From Secundilactobacillus yichangensis (GTDB taxonomy: Bacteria; Bacillota; Bacilli; Lactobacillales; Lactobacillaceae): a stretch of DNA of 64,000 bases. Within the stretch, counting starts at the first letter, position 1; every line of letters starts with the position of its first letter. The notes below the pieces were generated by a model. The model was not told the DNA's origin, searched no databases, and saw only the letters and a program-made list of their open reading frames with translations. The stretch lies in the NCBI RefSeq assembly GCF_016861565.1, contig NZ_BOLK01000001.1, forward strand, positions 186,001-250,000. Direction: 5' to 3'. Both the position numbers and the translations under genes were made by a program. Below, piece after piece: positions 8,408 through 16,975 of this stretch.

Positions 8408-10066
8408 TTAAAAGAGACCAGTAATCTTACCGTCAGCATCAATATCCATATCCAAAGCTGCCGGATGTTTTGGCAAACCGGGCATGGTCAAGACGTTACC
8501 TGTCATGGCAACGATAAAGCCGGCACCCAGTTTTGGCACAAATTCCCGCACGTGGATGGTAAAGCCTGTTGGCGCGCCCAGCGCTTTGGCGTTATCAGAA
8601 AGCGAGTACTGCGTTTTCGCCATGCATACTGGTAGTTTGTCCCAGCCAAATTTAGCAAACCGCCGCAACTGGCGTTTAGCCTTTGGCTCTAGCACAACGT
8701 CTTTGCCGCCGTAAATTTGCTTGACGATAGTGGTCATTTTATCCACGACATCGTCATTTTGCTGGTAAAGTGGTTTAAAGTGGCTAGTCTGATTAGTAGC
8801 CTCAACCACAGCATCAGCTAAGTCAAGGGCACCGCCGCCACCGTTTGCCCAAACCGTTGTGTCATAGGCCGGTACGTGGAGTTCGTTTTTAATGTAGCCC
8901 AGCAGTTGATTGATTTCAGCATCCGTATCGGAAGTGAACCGATTAACTGCAACCACCACTGGGACACCGTATTGCTGCATGCTATCTACGTGCCGTTTCA
9001 GGTTAGCGGAACCGGCAGCTAAGGCTTCCAAGTTTTCGGTTTCCAAATCGTTCTTGCTGACGCCGCCGTTATACTTCAGTGCCCGAACGGTTGCCACGAT
9101 CACCACTGCGTCCGGTGTTTTGCCCAAGATTGGCGTTTTAATATCCATAAATTTCTCACCGCCAAGATCGGCTCCGAAACCGGCTTCAGTAACGACGTAA
9201 TCAGCCAGTTTTAAAGCCGTTTGGGTGGCTAATACGGAGTTGCACCCATGAGCAATATTGGCGAATGGACCGCCGTGGATAATTGCTGGCGTGTGCTCTA
9301 GTGTTTGAACCAGGTTAGGTTTGATGGCATCCTTCAATAATAAAGTAATGGCACCGCCGACTTTTAAATCAGCTACGGTGACGGGATTCTTATCATAGGT
9401 ATAGCCAATGACGATCCGGTTGATTCGAGCTTTTAAATCGGCTAAATCTTTGCTCAGACACAGGATCGCCATTAATTCACTGGCGACGGTAATGTCAAAG
9501 CCGTCCTGACGGGGAACTCCGGAAGTCCTGCCGCCCAAACCGATGACTGTTTGACGCAGTGCCCGGTCGTTAATGTCCAAAACCCGTTTCCAGATGACCT
9601 GCCGCGGATCGATATTGAGTTCATTGCCCTGCTGAATGTGGTTATCAATTAACGCAGCCAGGGTATCATGAGCCTCGGTGAGGGCGTGCATATCACCCGT
9701 AAAGTGGAGGTTGATGTCTTCCATTGGCACGACTTGAGCGTAACCGCCGCCGGTAGCGCCGCCCTTCATCCCCATTACCGGACCTAAAGAGGGTTCTCTC
9801 AGTGCGATTGCGACTTTCTTGCCCTGCCGTTTAAGGGCATCGCCCAGGCCGACTGTAACCGTCGATTTGCCTTCACCAGCCGGCGTCGGGTTGATGGAAG
9901 TCACTAGAATTAACTTAGAATTCTTGGTATCACCCTTTACCGGCAGTTTGATCTTTGCCTTTACCGCCCCATAGGGTTCGATTTGGTCGGCGGAAAGGCC
10001 TAAATCAGCCGCAATCTCTGTAATCGGGGCTTCGTTTGCAGCTTGTGAAATCTCAATATCGTTCAA
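8408..10066 (-). CDS. fhs: Formate-tetrahydrofolate ligase
   Basis: A 552-residue enzyme joining formate to tetrahydrofolate with ATP, giving 10-formyl-THF for purines and initiator formylmethionine. Family signatures are visible: [19 protein letters not shown] (ATP loop, residues about 56-74) and [20 protein letters not shown]. The start is the TTG at 10066, with GGAGG 8 bases upstream. A longer reading from 10114 would overlap the upstream gene by 32 bases and lacks a good ribosome binding site. It is co-directional with the EbsA-like gene 16 bases upstream and probably shares its promoter. Confidence 0.95.
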   Translation of the reverse strand: MNDIEISQAANEAPITEIAADLGLSADQIEPYGAVKAKIKLPVKGDTKNSKLILVTSINPTPAGEGKSTVTVGLGDALKRQGKKVAIALREPSLGPVMGMKGGATGGGYAQVVPMEDINLHFTGDMHALTEAHDTLAALIDNHIQQGNELNIDPRQVIWKRVLDINDRALRQTVIGLGGRTSGVPRQDGFDITVASELMAILCLSKDLADLKARINRIVIGYTYDKNPVTVADLKVGGAITLLLKDAIKPNLVQTLEHTPAIIHGGPFANIAHGCNSVLATQTALKLADYVVTEAGFGADLGGEKFMDIKTPILGKTPDAVVIVATVRALKYNGGVSKNDLETENLEALAAGSANLKRHVDSMQQYGVPVVVAVNRFTSDTDAEINQLLGYIKNELHVPAYDTTVWANGGGGALDLADAVVEATNQTSHFKPLYQQNDDVVDKMTTIVKQIYGGKDVVLEPKAKRQLRRFAKFGWDKLPVCMAKTQYSLSDNAKALGAPTGFTIHVREFVPKLGAGFIVAMTGNVLTMPGLPKHPAALDMDIDADGKITGLF

Positions 10067-10082
10067 TTTAACAACCTCCAGT

Positions 10083-10490
10083 TTATTTACTTGCTTCTTC
10101 CTTCGTTTCACCAATTATATTACTCAGTTCGATAGTAGAATTCAAAGGCATAATGAATTGATAAATTTTACCGCCGTAAATAAAGCCCAGACGGTATTTT
10201 GAAACGTGAAGCTCCTGCACGTCCTTTAAATGGATGTTGACCCAGTTGTGATTAATGACCCGGCTCACACGGACGATACCGTGATCCAGGTAAATATGTC
10301 GATAATGAATCTGCGCCCAGGTCAGTACTAGGAAGATAATTCCCAGTGTGTAGGCAATCCATTGCAGCTTGGCCGATACCTCTAAACCGATAATTAAGCC
10401 GAGGAACAAAACGCAAAACGTCCAGCTCCAAAGGATAATGCTGCTTAGCGGCGCGGGTTGATATAAAAATTTTCGTTTTTGATTTATGAT
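10083..10490 (-). CDS. EbsA-like membrane protein with no in-frame AUG
   Basis: The continuous frame encodes about 135 residues: [13 protein letters not shown], a tryptophan-rich double membrane hairpin ([20 protein letters not shown], then [14 protein letters not shown]), and a soluble tail with [12 protein letters not shown]. This resembles the small membrane protein annotated EbsA in lactobacilli and enterococci, whose biochemical role is unclear. No ATG, GTG or TTG precedes the conserved N-terminus in frame. A GAGG at 10501-10498 would place translation at ATC 10490 (7 bases) or ATA 10487. Alternatively an ATG at 10503 reads MRYFYHKSK and joins the frame if one A of the A5 run at 10476-10480 is removed. 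Either a rare start codon, slippage or a sequence error is needed. The end coordinate is therefore uncertain. Confidence 0.6.
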   Translation of the reverse strand: MINQKRKFLYQPAPLSSIILWSWTFCVLFLGLIIGLEVSAKLQWIAYTLGIIFLVLTWAQIHYRHIYLDHGIVRVSRVINHNWVNIHLKDVQELHVSKYRLGFIYGGKIYQFIMPLNSTIELSNIIGETKEEASK

Positions 10491-10521
10491 AGAAATACCT
10501 CATTTCGAAAGGCTTGATAAC

Positions 10522-10920
10522 ATGTATACATTATACACAGATGCAGCAACTAACAATGAGACTCAGCACAGTGCAGCGGGCATTTTGATCGTCCATGCTG
10601 GTCACCAGCAGCAGTTACATGCGCACCTGCCTGATAGCGACAATCACCATGCGGAATTTTACGCGGCATTAGCCGGTTTTAATGCGTTACTGGAACTTCT
10701 CAACGGAAAGGCTAAGAACGTCACCGTTCAATACTTCACTGATTCAAAAATCGTTGCCGACAGCGTTGAAAAGCGCTATGCCAAGCATTATCAAGGCTTA
10801 GTCGACCAGCTATTAGCCAAGCAGGCTGAATTTAACCTGGTAATCACCCAGTGGCTGCCGGAAAAGCAGAACCAGGGTGCCCATAACCTTGCCCAACAGG
10901 CGTTACATGAAACTGATTAA
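10522..10920 (+). CDS. RNase HI family protein with one catalytic Asp replaced
   Basis: A 132-residue RNase H fold protein. Of the DEDD metal ligands, Asp7 (LYTDAAT), Glu45 (HHAEFYAAL) and Asp74 (YFTDSK) are present, but the last one, normally in ADxLA, is His121 (GAHNLAQQAL). RNase HI degrades the RNA strand of RNA-DNA hybrids; whether this variant is active is open. The start ATG at 10522 follows GAAAGG at a 9-base spacing. It is divergent from the EbsA-like gene with about 20-30 bases between, and its stop overlaps that of the convergent oxidoreductase by 2 bases. Confidence 0.8.
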   Translation: MYTLYTDAATNNETQHSAAGILIVHAGHQQQLHAHLPDSDNHHAEFYAALAGFNALLELLNGKAKNVTVQYFTDSKIVADSVEKRYAKHYQGLVDQLLAKQAEFNLVITQWLPEKQNQGAHNLAQQALHETD

Positions 10921-12029
10921 CTTAAATAATTGGTCAGCGGCTTTTCGTAGTTTGACCAGTCTGGTGTCCCACCATAGATTAAAGTTCCGGCCAGTAAACG
11001 ACCAATCAGTGGTCCAGTAGTTAATCCTGAGGCCCCTAAGCCGCTGGCAACTAACAACTTAGGATAGTTATTCAGCCGACCAAAGAACGGCGCAAAATCC
11101 GGTGTATAAGCGCGCGTTCCGACCTTGGTCCTGGTAATGCTGTCTTCAGTTAAGTAATCAGCAAACTGTCTGGCACTGCCCAATAAGTCCTGAGTAGCTT
11201 CTGGCGTAGCGGTTAAATTAAACCCGGCCTCGTCATCGTGTGTTGCACCTACGATGAGTTTGCCGTTTCCAAACGGAATGAAATCCCGTTCACCCTCGGG
11301 CATCAGGACGGGCATGTTTTCCTGTGATTCGTAATTGGGCACCGCCAGTTCGATCAGCTGGCCTTTTTGCGGCCGAACTGCAGCCTTAATGCCTAACGGT
11401 TTAAGCAGTTCATTCAGCCACGGGCCAGCGGCGATAATGACGTTATCAAATTTATGCGTCCCAGTTGAAGAGAGAATGTTACCCTGCTTATCAAAGCTTA
11501 CGCGTTCGTGTTTAACCGACAGATTGACCCGTTCAGCTTGCTTTAGCAAGTTAGTGACCAAAGCTTCACCATCAATTCTGGCACCGCCGCTAACGTAAAT
11601 TCCGGGCTGCGGATTGGTTAAAAGTGGGATTCGCTCCTTAACATCAGCGGCAGTTAGCAGTTCAACGTCACCCATATCAGGTGCATCTTCGTGGCGTTCT
11701 TGGGCCAGCACGTACAAATCGTGCAGATCCTTTTCGTTGGTTCTGGTAATGATGGTTCCCGTTTGGTCATAGATATCAGTGGAAAGGTTCGCACGGCGAG
11801 CCAGCGTCATTAACGTTGTGGCACCGTCCTTTGCTAACTGATACCATTGCTGATTTCTTCTCTTTGATAGCCATGGTGAAATAATTCCGGCGGCCGCTTT
11901 TGTTGCCTGACCAGAGCCGTCATCAAACAAGGTTACGCTGAGCTGATTGCCCCCAGGTAAACTGCTGAGATAATACGCAGCACTTGCCCCAACGATGCCG
12001 CCGCCAATAATTGCAACTTTCTTCTTCAT
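10917..12029 (-). CDS. FAD-dependent oxidoreductase (D-amino acid oxidase family)
   Basis: A 370-residue DAO-family flavoprotein. It opens with the FAD dinucleotide motif VAIIGGGIVGASAAYYLS and ends with the typical SGLGASGLTTGPLIGRLLA segment that contacts the flavin. Relatives oxidise amino acids such as glycine, sarcosine or D-amino acids with oxygen as acceptor; the substrate here cannot be read from sequence. No thiamine synthesis genes that would suggest a glycine oxidase role lie nearby. ATG at 12029 is preferred over a GTG four codons upstream because the AGGGG site is too close to the latter. Confidence 0.82.
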   Translation of the reverse strand: MKKKVAIIGGGIVGASAAYYLSSLPGGNQLSVTLFDDGSGQATKAAAGIISPWLSKRRNQQWYQLAKDGATTLMTLARRANLSTDIYDQTGTIITRTNEKDLHDLYVLAQERHEDAPDMGDVELLTAADVKERIPLLTNPQPGIYVSGGARIDGEALVTNLLKQAERVNLSVKHERVSFDKQGNILSSTGTHKFDNVIIAAGPWLNELLKPLGIKAAVRPQKGQLIELAVPNYESQENMPVLMPEGERDFIPFGNGKLIVGATHDDEAGFNLTATPEATQDLLGSARQFADYLTEDSITRTKVGTRAYTPDFAPFFGRLNNYPKLLVASGLGASGLTTGPLIGRLLAGTLIYGGTPDWSNYEKPLTNYLS

Positions 12030-12169
12030 TATATTTACCACACCCCTGAAATCAATTTTGTTTCATAGCGTAATTCTAGCATACTATCGCTTTCAAGATT
12101 TAACTAGAAAATTTTGAAAATTTACTGAAAAATAAAAATAGTGCCAGGCAGCTTATCCTGTGATACGCA

Positions 12170-12210
12170 AAAAGTCCTTTACATCGTTGATAAATGTAAA
12201 GGACTTTGAC
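12170..12210. terminator. Terminator of the nitroreductase gene
   Basis: A perfect 14-bp stem, AAAGTCCTTTACAT with ATGTAAAGGACTTT, around a 9-base loop. On the minus strand it runs into TTTTTG. It lies just past the nitroreductase stop. Confidence 0.8.
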
Positions 12211-12230
12211 ATATTCTTATTAAATTATTT

Positions 12231-12833
12231 TTACTTTAGTACTTTAAAACGGTCTGCGTCAGCCATGAATTCCTTATCGCCAGCTGGTGCTTCGATTGAA
12301 CCAAAGTCCATTTCTGCACGCAGTTGCCAGTTAGCTGGAATGTTGAAGGCAGCTTTGACTTCATCATCGATCAAAGGATTGTAATGTTGCAGGTTGGCAC
12401 CCAAGCCATTTTCGGCGAGCGCGGTCCAAACTGCAAATTGAGCGTAACCTTGGCCCTGTTCAGCCCAGTCATTGAAGTTATCAGCGTAGAGTGCAAAGTC
12501 GCTTTCAAAGCGGTGAACGATGTCCATATCCGTGTAGAACATAACCGTCCCAAATGCAGACTTGAAACCGTTGATTTTCTGCAGAGTCTTTTGATAGGCT
12601 TCTTCAGAAGGAACTTCAGACTTTAAGCGTTTGGCCACGATGTCCCAAAGCTTTTCATGACTGTCGCCAAAAAGAATCACGGCACGGGTGGTCTGGTTAT
12701 TAAATGAAGTTGGTGCCCACTTGATGGTTTCCTTGATCAAGTTTGCGATATCATCTTCACTAGCGTTCACATTACGGCCTAGTGCGTAGATTGAGCGGCG
12801 TTGTTTTGCTAAGTTTAAAAGTTGTTCCTTCAT
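12231..12833 (-). CDS. Nitroreductase family protein (Frm2/CinD-like)
   Basis: A 200-residue FMN-dependent nitroreductase fold protein. The N-terminal RRSIYALGRN and WAPTSFNNQTTRAVIL segments match the FMN-binding region of the Frm2/HBN1 branch, to which the copper-induced CinD of Lactococcus also belongs. Such enzymes reduce quinones and nitroaromatics with NAD(P)H and protect against electrophilic stress. The ATG has GGAGG 10 bases upstream. The promoter at 12880-12908 overlaps a YodB-like operator, which suggests control by a thiol-based HxlR-type repressor. No such regulator gene is adjacent. Flanked by terminators, so monocistronic. Confidence 0.88.
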   Translation of the reverse strand: MKEQLLNLAKQRRSIYALGRNVNASEDDIANLIKETIKWAPTSFNNQTTRAVILFGDSHEKLWDIVAKRLKSEVPSEEAYQKTLQKINGFKSAFGTVMFYTDMDIVHRFESDFALYADNFNDWAEQGQGYAQFAVWTALAENGLGANLQHYNPLIDDEVKAAFNIPANWQLRAEMDFGSIEAPAGDKEFMADADRFKVLK

Positions 12834-12879
12834 GTTTTAAAATCCTCCAATATGTGTCAGTCATTTGTTTACAAGTGCT

Positions 12880-12908
12880 AGTATAACAGCTTACTTTTTG
12901 TAAGTAAA
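12880..12908 (-). promoter_or_regulatory. Promoter and YodB-like operator of the nitroreductase gene
   Basis: On the minus strand TTTACT and TATACT are 17 bases apart. The -35 box and spacer overlap a perfect inverted repeat TTACTT-N5-AAGTAA at 12891-12907. This contains TACT-N7-AGTA, the pattern recognised by the HxlR-family quinone sensor YodB in Bacillus, which represses nitroreductase and azoreductase genes. A further partial copy (GTTACTTTTTATT) lies at about 12917-12928. That this DNA binds a YodB homologue here is inference. Confidence 0.6.
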
Positions 12909-13007
12909 GGATAAGGTTACTTTTTATTCAGAAAAATGACAGGGTTTGTTCTGACTTGAGTGACATGCTAAACTTGAAACATTGAATAACACGAAGGACG
13001 TGACGAT

Positions 13008-13676
13008 ATGCTTCACCAACGAGCCGGCCGTCAGCTGCTTAGTCAGTACGGCTACTTTTTTGTTTTATGGTTAGTAATACAAGTTTTTATTAACGTGCCA
13101 ATTCTTAATCTGACTAGCGGCTGGACAGAGGAGCTGCTGACGGATGCCGTTAAACTTTTTATTTGGCTGGGCGTGGGCCTGTTTATGATTTTTCACACCA
13201 AAAGGGACCGGTTCGCTATCGAACGGCCCTTTCAGGTGAACTTAAAATTTAAACCACTCTACATTACACTGATTGCAATCGTTATTTACATGCTGGCAAT
13301 GGCGTTTATTCAACGTCACAGTGTTGGCATCGTTGCCACGTTTAAACCCACGATGCTGCTGCAGGATTTCTTAGTAGTCGGTATCTGTGAGGAAACGGTG
13401 TTTCGCGGCTATTTGTTGAATCGGCTGAGGAAAATTGTTGATTCTGAGCAGACAGCCTTACTCATTCAAGCGGTATTATTTGCCTTGATTCATTTACCGC
13501 GCTATCTCACTACCTACCCGCCACTGTCATTTCTCACGATTTTGGGCCAGTTAGTGACGGTAGCTATTCTCGGCTACTTGTTTGGCTGGCTATTCCTTAA
13601 AAGCCGGTCACTGTGGCCTGGAATTATTGTTCACTCGGTCTGGGATCTACTGATCGTTCTCTTGATTGGCAGTTAG
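13008..13676 (+). CDS. CPBP family intramembrane metalloprotease
   Basis: A 222-residue membrane protein with about six hydrophobic segments and the three CPBP/Abi motifs: Glu128-Glu129...Arg133 (CEETVFRGYLLNRL), FALIH with His162, and HSVWD with His209 and Asp213. Relatives of this family cleave prenylated CAAX proteins in eukaryotes and give self-immunity to bacteriocins in some lactobacilli. No bacteriocin operon is adjacent here, so the substrate is unknown. Its 3' end overlaps that of the convergent NUDIX gene by 30 bases. Confidence 0.87.
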   Translation: MLHQRAGRQLLSQYGYFFVLWLVIQVFINVPILNLTSGWTEELLTDAVKLFIWLGVGLFMIFHTKRDRFAIERPFQVNLKFKPLYITLIAIVIYMLAMAFIQRHSVGIVATFKPTMLLQDFLVVGICEETVFRGYLLNRLRKIVDSEQTALLIQAVLFALIHLPRYLTTYPPLSFLTILGQLVTVAILGYLFGWLFLKSRSLWPGIIVHSVWDLLIVLLIGS

Positions 13677-14132
13677 ATGCAACTGACCGTTCATAATTGA
13701 AGATACAGCTGATACGACTGTCGGCTTCGTGAAAATGGCTAACATTTCCATGAAGCTCTCAGCCGTATTTTTGGCGTTCAAATCGGCTAAAGGCAACCAG
13801 AAAATGTGCCCCTCATCGCCCTGTTTAAGGTCGCCAGAGAAGTGGCTAGTTCGGTACAGAAAACCAATTTTTCGGTACCCTGCTTGCTGATCAAACCACT
13901 CCACGCAGCCACAGGATTCAAGCTGGCTGATCTGCAGGCCGGTTTCCTCAAACACTTCACGAATCATGGCATCGGCTACGGGCTCGCCGGGTTCAACGTG
14001 TCCCCCCGGGAAAGTGTGACCAAATTTCCAATCAACATCGGTTTTATCTTCCACCAGGACCTGCTTAGTTGTTGTGTCATAAACCATGCACATATTCACC
14101 AGTTCGACTCTTTCGGTGCGATCGAGTCCCAT
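13647..14132 (-). CDS. NUDIX hydrolase
   Basis: A 161-residue protein with a complete NUDIX box: Gly44, Glu50, Arg58-Glu59, Glu62-Glu63 and Gly65 in GGHVEPGEPVADAMIREVFE plus ETGL. The catalytic glutamates are intact, so it should cleave a nucleoside diphosphate linked to another moiety. It resembles MutT/YtkD-like 8-oxo-dGTP or nucleotide hydrolases, but the substrate is not predictable. Its tail overlaps the CPBP gene on the opposite strand, which fixes both stops. Confidence 0.87.
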   Translation of the reverse strand: MGLDRTERVELVNMCMVYDTTTKQVLVEDKTDVDWKFGHTFPGGHVEPGEPVADAMIREVFEETGLQISQLESCGCVEWFDQQAGYRKIGFLYRTSHFSGDLKQGDEGHIFWLPLADLNAKNTAESFMEMLAIFTKPTVVSAVSSIMNGQLHLTANQENDQ

Positions 14133-14178
14133 GAAACCACCCCATTTACTTTGATGATTCCATTATAAGGGAAGAAAC

Positions 14179-15492
14179 TCATTCCCGTAAACGGGCAGTT
14201 TGACCTTTAAACTCGTTTGCGTAAATCTTCATATCACTTTGGGCTTTGGCAACGTCATCACTTAAATCAACGGTATAGTCAGCTTCTTCACCGTGTTCAC
14301 CGATATCCAAACCAAGTGCCTCTTCATCACGGTCAACACGCATTGGCATCACAAGCTGAAGTGCTTTGATCAGGATAATGCCCATGATTGTCACGAAAAC
14401 GATGGTAATTGCCGTAGCCGCTAACTGGACGAGAAACAGGTGTGCGCCACCACCGTAAAAGACACCGTTGGTTGTGACCGCATTGTTGACGGCTTTAGTG
14501 GCAAACAAACCGGTTGCAATACTGCCGATAATACCGCTGACACCATGGCAGCCGAAGGCGTCTAACGCGTCATCAACCCCGATCCGATCCTTTAGGACAT
14601 TAACGAAGAAGTAACTGCCGCAAGTTGCAATCAAGCCAATCCAGAAAGAACCAGTAATCGTAACGAAACCAGCGCCGGGTGTAATGCCAACTAAGCCGCA
14701 CAGCGTCCCCGTGCAAACACCGACCAGCGTTGGTTTACCCTTCACAAAAATATCTAAGAACATCCAAGCGACCATTGCCGTCGCGGTTGCCACCGTGGTA
14801 GTTATTGTTGCTTGAACCGCCACGTTATTAACGCCAAGAGCTGAACCGGCGTTAAACCCGTACCAGCCGATCCAAAGAATTGTGGCACCAAGCAGGACCC
14901 AAGGTAAGTTGTAATGGGTGTGCGGAATGTCACCAAATTTGATTCGTTTACCAAGGAAGGCTGACAGTACGAAAGCCGTGACCCCTGCGTTGATGTGAAC
15001 AACTGTCCCGCCCGCGAAATCTAGGGTGCCAAGTTTAGCGAGGATGCCTGAGGGGCTCCATACCATGTGAACCATCGGGTAATAAATAAAGATTGACCAA
15101 ACAACTAAGAAGGAAAGCAGAAATTTAAACCGGATTCGGCCAACTACCGCCCCAACGAATAATGCTGGCGTGATGATGGCAAACATCATTTGAAATAGTG
15201 AATACAAACTGGTTGGAATATGGGTGCTGGTCAGCGTGTTTAAGTTTAAACCACGCATAAACGGATGTGCCCAACTGCCAAATACCCCACCATGATCGCC
15301 AACGAATGATAATGAGTATCCAATTAAGATCCATAAAATAATGGCTACACCAGTCATAATGAAGACGGACAGCATCGTATTAACGACGTTGCGTTTTGAT
15401 ACCAAGCCACCATAGAAAAAGGCTAAACCTGGTGTCATGAATAAGACTAGAATACTGGATAGAATCATGAATGCAACGTTAGCAAGATTCAT
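14179..15492 (-). CDS. amtB: Ammonium transporter
   Basis: A 437-residue Amt/MEP/Rh protein with about 11 transmembrane helices. The twin pore histidines are present (VVHINAGVTAF near 166 and DAFGCHGVSG near 313), as is the N-terminal FFYGGLVSKRNV segment. The C-terminal tail has the usual GLDIGEHGEEADY motif that contacts GlnK in other species. No glnK/PII gene is adjacent, unlike in most bacteria, so inhibition by PII would need a distant gene. A perfect GlnR/TnrA-type box lies 24 bases upstream of the ATG. Monocistronic. Confidence 0.95.
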   Translation of the reverse strand: MNLANVAFMILSSILVLFMTPGLAFFYGGLVSKRNVVNTMLSVFIMTGVAIILWILIGYSLSFVGDHGGVFGSWAHPFMRGLNLNTLTSTHIPTSLYSLFQMMFAIITPALFVGAVVGRIRFKFLLSFLVVWSIFIYYPMVHMVWSPSGILAKLGTLDFAGGTVVHINAGVTAFVLSAFLGKRIKFGDIPHTHYNLPWVLLGATILWIGWYGFNAGSALGVNNVAVQATITTTVATATAMVAWMFLDIFVKGKPTLVGVCTGTLCGLVGITPGAGFVTITGSFWIGLIATCGSYFFVNVLKDRIGVDDALDAFGCHGVSGIIGSIATGLFATKAVNNAVTTNGVFYGGGAHLFLVQLAATAITIVFVTIMGIILIKALQLVMPMRVDRDEEALGLDIGEHGEEADYTVDLSDDVAKAQSDMKIYANEFKGQTARLRE

Positions 15493-15515
15493 AAAATCAC
15501 TTCTCTCTTTTATTA

Positions 15516-15532
15516 TGTTATGAATTCTAACA
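15516..15532 (-). promoter_or_regulatory. GlnR/TnrA-type operator upstream of amtB
   Basis: TGTTA-TGAATTC-TAACA matches the consensus TGTNA-N7-TNACA exactly and overlaps a -10-like TAGAAT on the minus strand, a position suited to repression when nitrogen is plentiful. A weaker half-matching site (TGTTA-N7-ATACA) lies at about 15659-15675. The regulator itself is not in the window. Confidence 0.65.
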
Positions 15533-15705
15533 TGGTTTAAAATACTATTCCAGCGGTATTTCCCTGATGTTAGATGGAAAAAATCAAGAGTTTACTGGTA
15601 AACAGCTTGAATTCAATATGAGAGAAAGATTAAATTTTTTTGAGAATTGTCGTAGTTGTGTTAGATTTTAATACATCGTGATGGTTGAAATATTTTACAG
15701 GTAAA

Positions 15706-15752
15706 AAAACAGGGGTATGACCAATCACGAGATTAGTCATACCGCTTGTTTT
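15706..15752 (-). terminator. Terminator after the rRNA methyltransferase gene
   Basis: AAACAGGGGTATGAC pairs imperfectly with GTCATACCGCTTGTTT; T runs follow on the minus strand. It lies between the methyltransferase stop and the amtB upstream region. Confidence 0.6.
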
Positions 15753-15764
15753 TAGTGAAGCTTT

Positions 15765-16901
15765 TTATTTATGTGCCCGTCGTGCCCAATATTGGAAGTA
15801 ATCCGTTCTTAACGCACCGTTATATAATTTACGGCGTTTAGTTGCTTTTTGACCATAGAACGTCTCAAACTCAAGGTCGGCTGTCAAAATATACTTGGAC
15901 CAGGTGGTCAATGGATTGAACACTTGTCCCATTTGTTCGTAGAGGTTGCGAACGCTTTTTTGATCACCCATTCGCTTACCATATGGCGGGTTGACGATAA
16001 TGACACCGTCTTCCTTGTCGGTTTTAAAATCTTTGACCGCGATCTGCTTAAAGGTAATATCATGCAAAACGTCAGCGCCGTTAGCATTCAGCTTAGCAAT
16101 ATCGATCATTGAACCGTCAATATCACAGCCCGTGATGTCAAATACATCGTCGTTTTGCTTGGCCCTGGCTTCTTCCTTAAGCTCATCTGAGATTTTTAGG
16201 TTATCAGGATGCCAGTTTTCACAGGAGAAATGCCGGTTGATTCCGGGTGCAATATTGCGGGCCATTAAGGCAGCTTCTATTGGTAATGTACCTGAACCGC
16301 ACATTGGATCAACAAACGGCATATCAGTATGCCAGTTGGTCAGCATGATCAATGCAGCAGCGAAGTTTTCCTTTAATGGTGCCTCACCCTTTTCCTGACG
16401 GTAGCCCCGTTTGAACAAACTGTCACCAGTAGTGTCCAACGTTAAGGTTGCTTCATCTTTATTCAAGGCGATTTCTAATGAGAATAGTGCGCCTGTTTCT
16501 GGGAAGCGGGTTTTTCGGTGGTAAGCGCCAGCCATTTGATTAACAATTGCTTTTTTGGTAACGGCTTGGATATCAGGAACACTAAACAGTTTAGAATTTT
16601 TAGAACGACCATTCACAGGAAATTTGGCATCCATGGGCAGCCATTGATCCCAAGGCATCGCGGTAACCGTGTCGAAGATATCGTCAAAGGTAGTGGCCTT
16701 AAACGTGTTTAAAATAATTTTGATTCGATCTGCAGTTCGCAGCCAAATATTGGCCCGCAAAATATCGTGCATATCACCTTCGAAGTAGATTCGACCGTTG
16801 TCGACACGAACCTCATAACCAAGATCCCGTAATTCTTGACCTGCTAGTGCTTCCAAGCCGCTAGCGGTTGCTGCGTATAATTGAAATTTTTGTTCTGCCA
16901 T
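15765..16901 (-). CDS. THUMP-domain 23S rRNA guanine-N2 methyltransferase (RlmL/YpsC-like)
   Basis: A 378-residue enzyme: an N-terminal THUMP RNA-binding domain (about 1-165) followed by a class I methyltransferase with VDPMCGSGTLPIEAALMARN near 200 and the catalytic NPPYGKRMG near 300. It should methylate a guanine N2 in 23S rRNA using S-adenosylmethionine. ATG 16901 is chosen because GAGG lies 8 bases upstream; a start 14 codons earlier would run into the rnpB terminator. Position next to rnpB and gpsB is the usual Firmicutes arrangement. Confidence 0.9.
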   Translation of the reverse strand: MAEQKFQLYAATASGLEALAGQELRDLGYEVRVDNGRIYFEGDMHDILRANIWLRTADRIKIILNTFKATTFDDIFDTVTAMPWDQWLPMDAKFPVNGRSKNSKLFSVPDIQAVTKKAIVNQMAGAYHRKTRFPETGALFSLEIALNKDEATLTLDTTGDSLFKRGYRQEKGEAPLKENFAAALIMLTNWHTDMPFVDPMCGSGTLPIEAALMARNIAPGINRHFSCENWHPDNLKISDELKEEARAKQNDDVFDITGCDIDGSMIDIAKLNANGADVLHDITFKQIAVKDFKTDKEDGVIIVNPPYGKRMGDQKSVRNLYEQMGQVFNPLTTWSKYILTADLEFETFYGQKATKRRKLYNGALRTDYFQYWARRAHK

Positions 16902-16942
16902 GTTTTGCCTCTTTCTGTATGGTGAGTGGCCAGTTAAATGCA

Positions 16943-16972
16943 TAAAAAAAGGTGAGAGTCACCTCTCACCAA
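16943..16972 (-). terminator. Terminator of rnpB
   Basis: GGTGAGAGGTGACTCTCACC forms a stem with 8 perfect pairs and is followed by TTTTTTT on the minus strand, directly after the RNase P RNA. Confidence 0.85.
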
Positions 16973-16975
16973 TCC

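Noticed and set aside
10252-10503. An 83-residue frame starting at ATG 10503 as a separate gene
   Set aside because: After the first nine codons it loses similarity, while the overlapping frame carries the conserved EbsA-like sequence; it is better seen as the N-terminus before a frame shift or as spurious.
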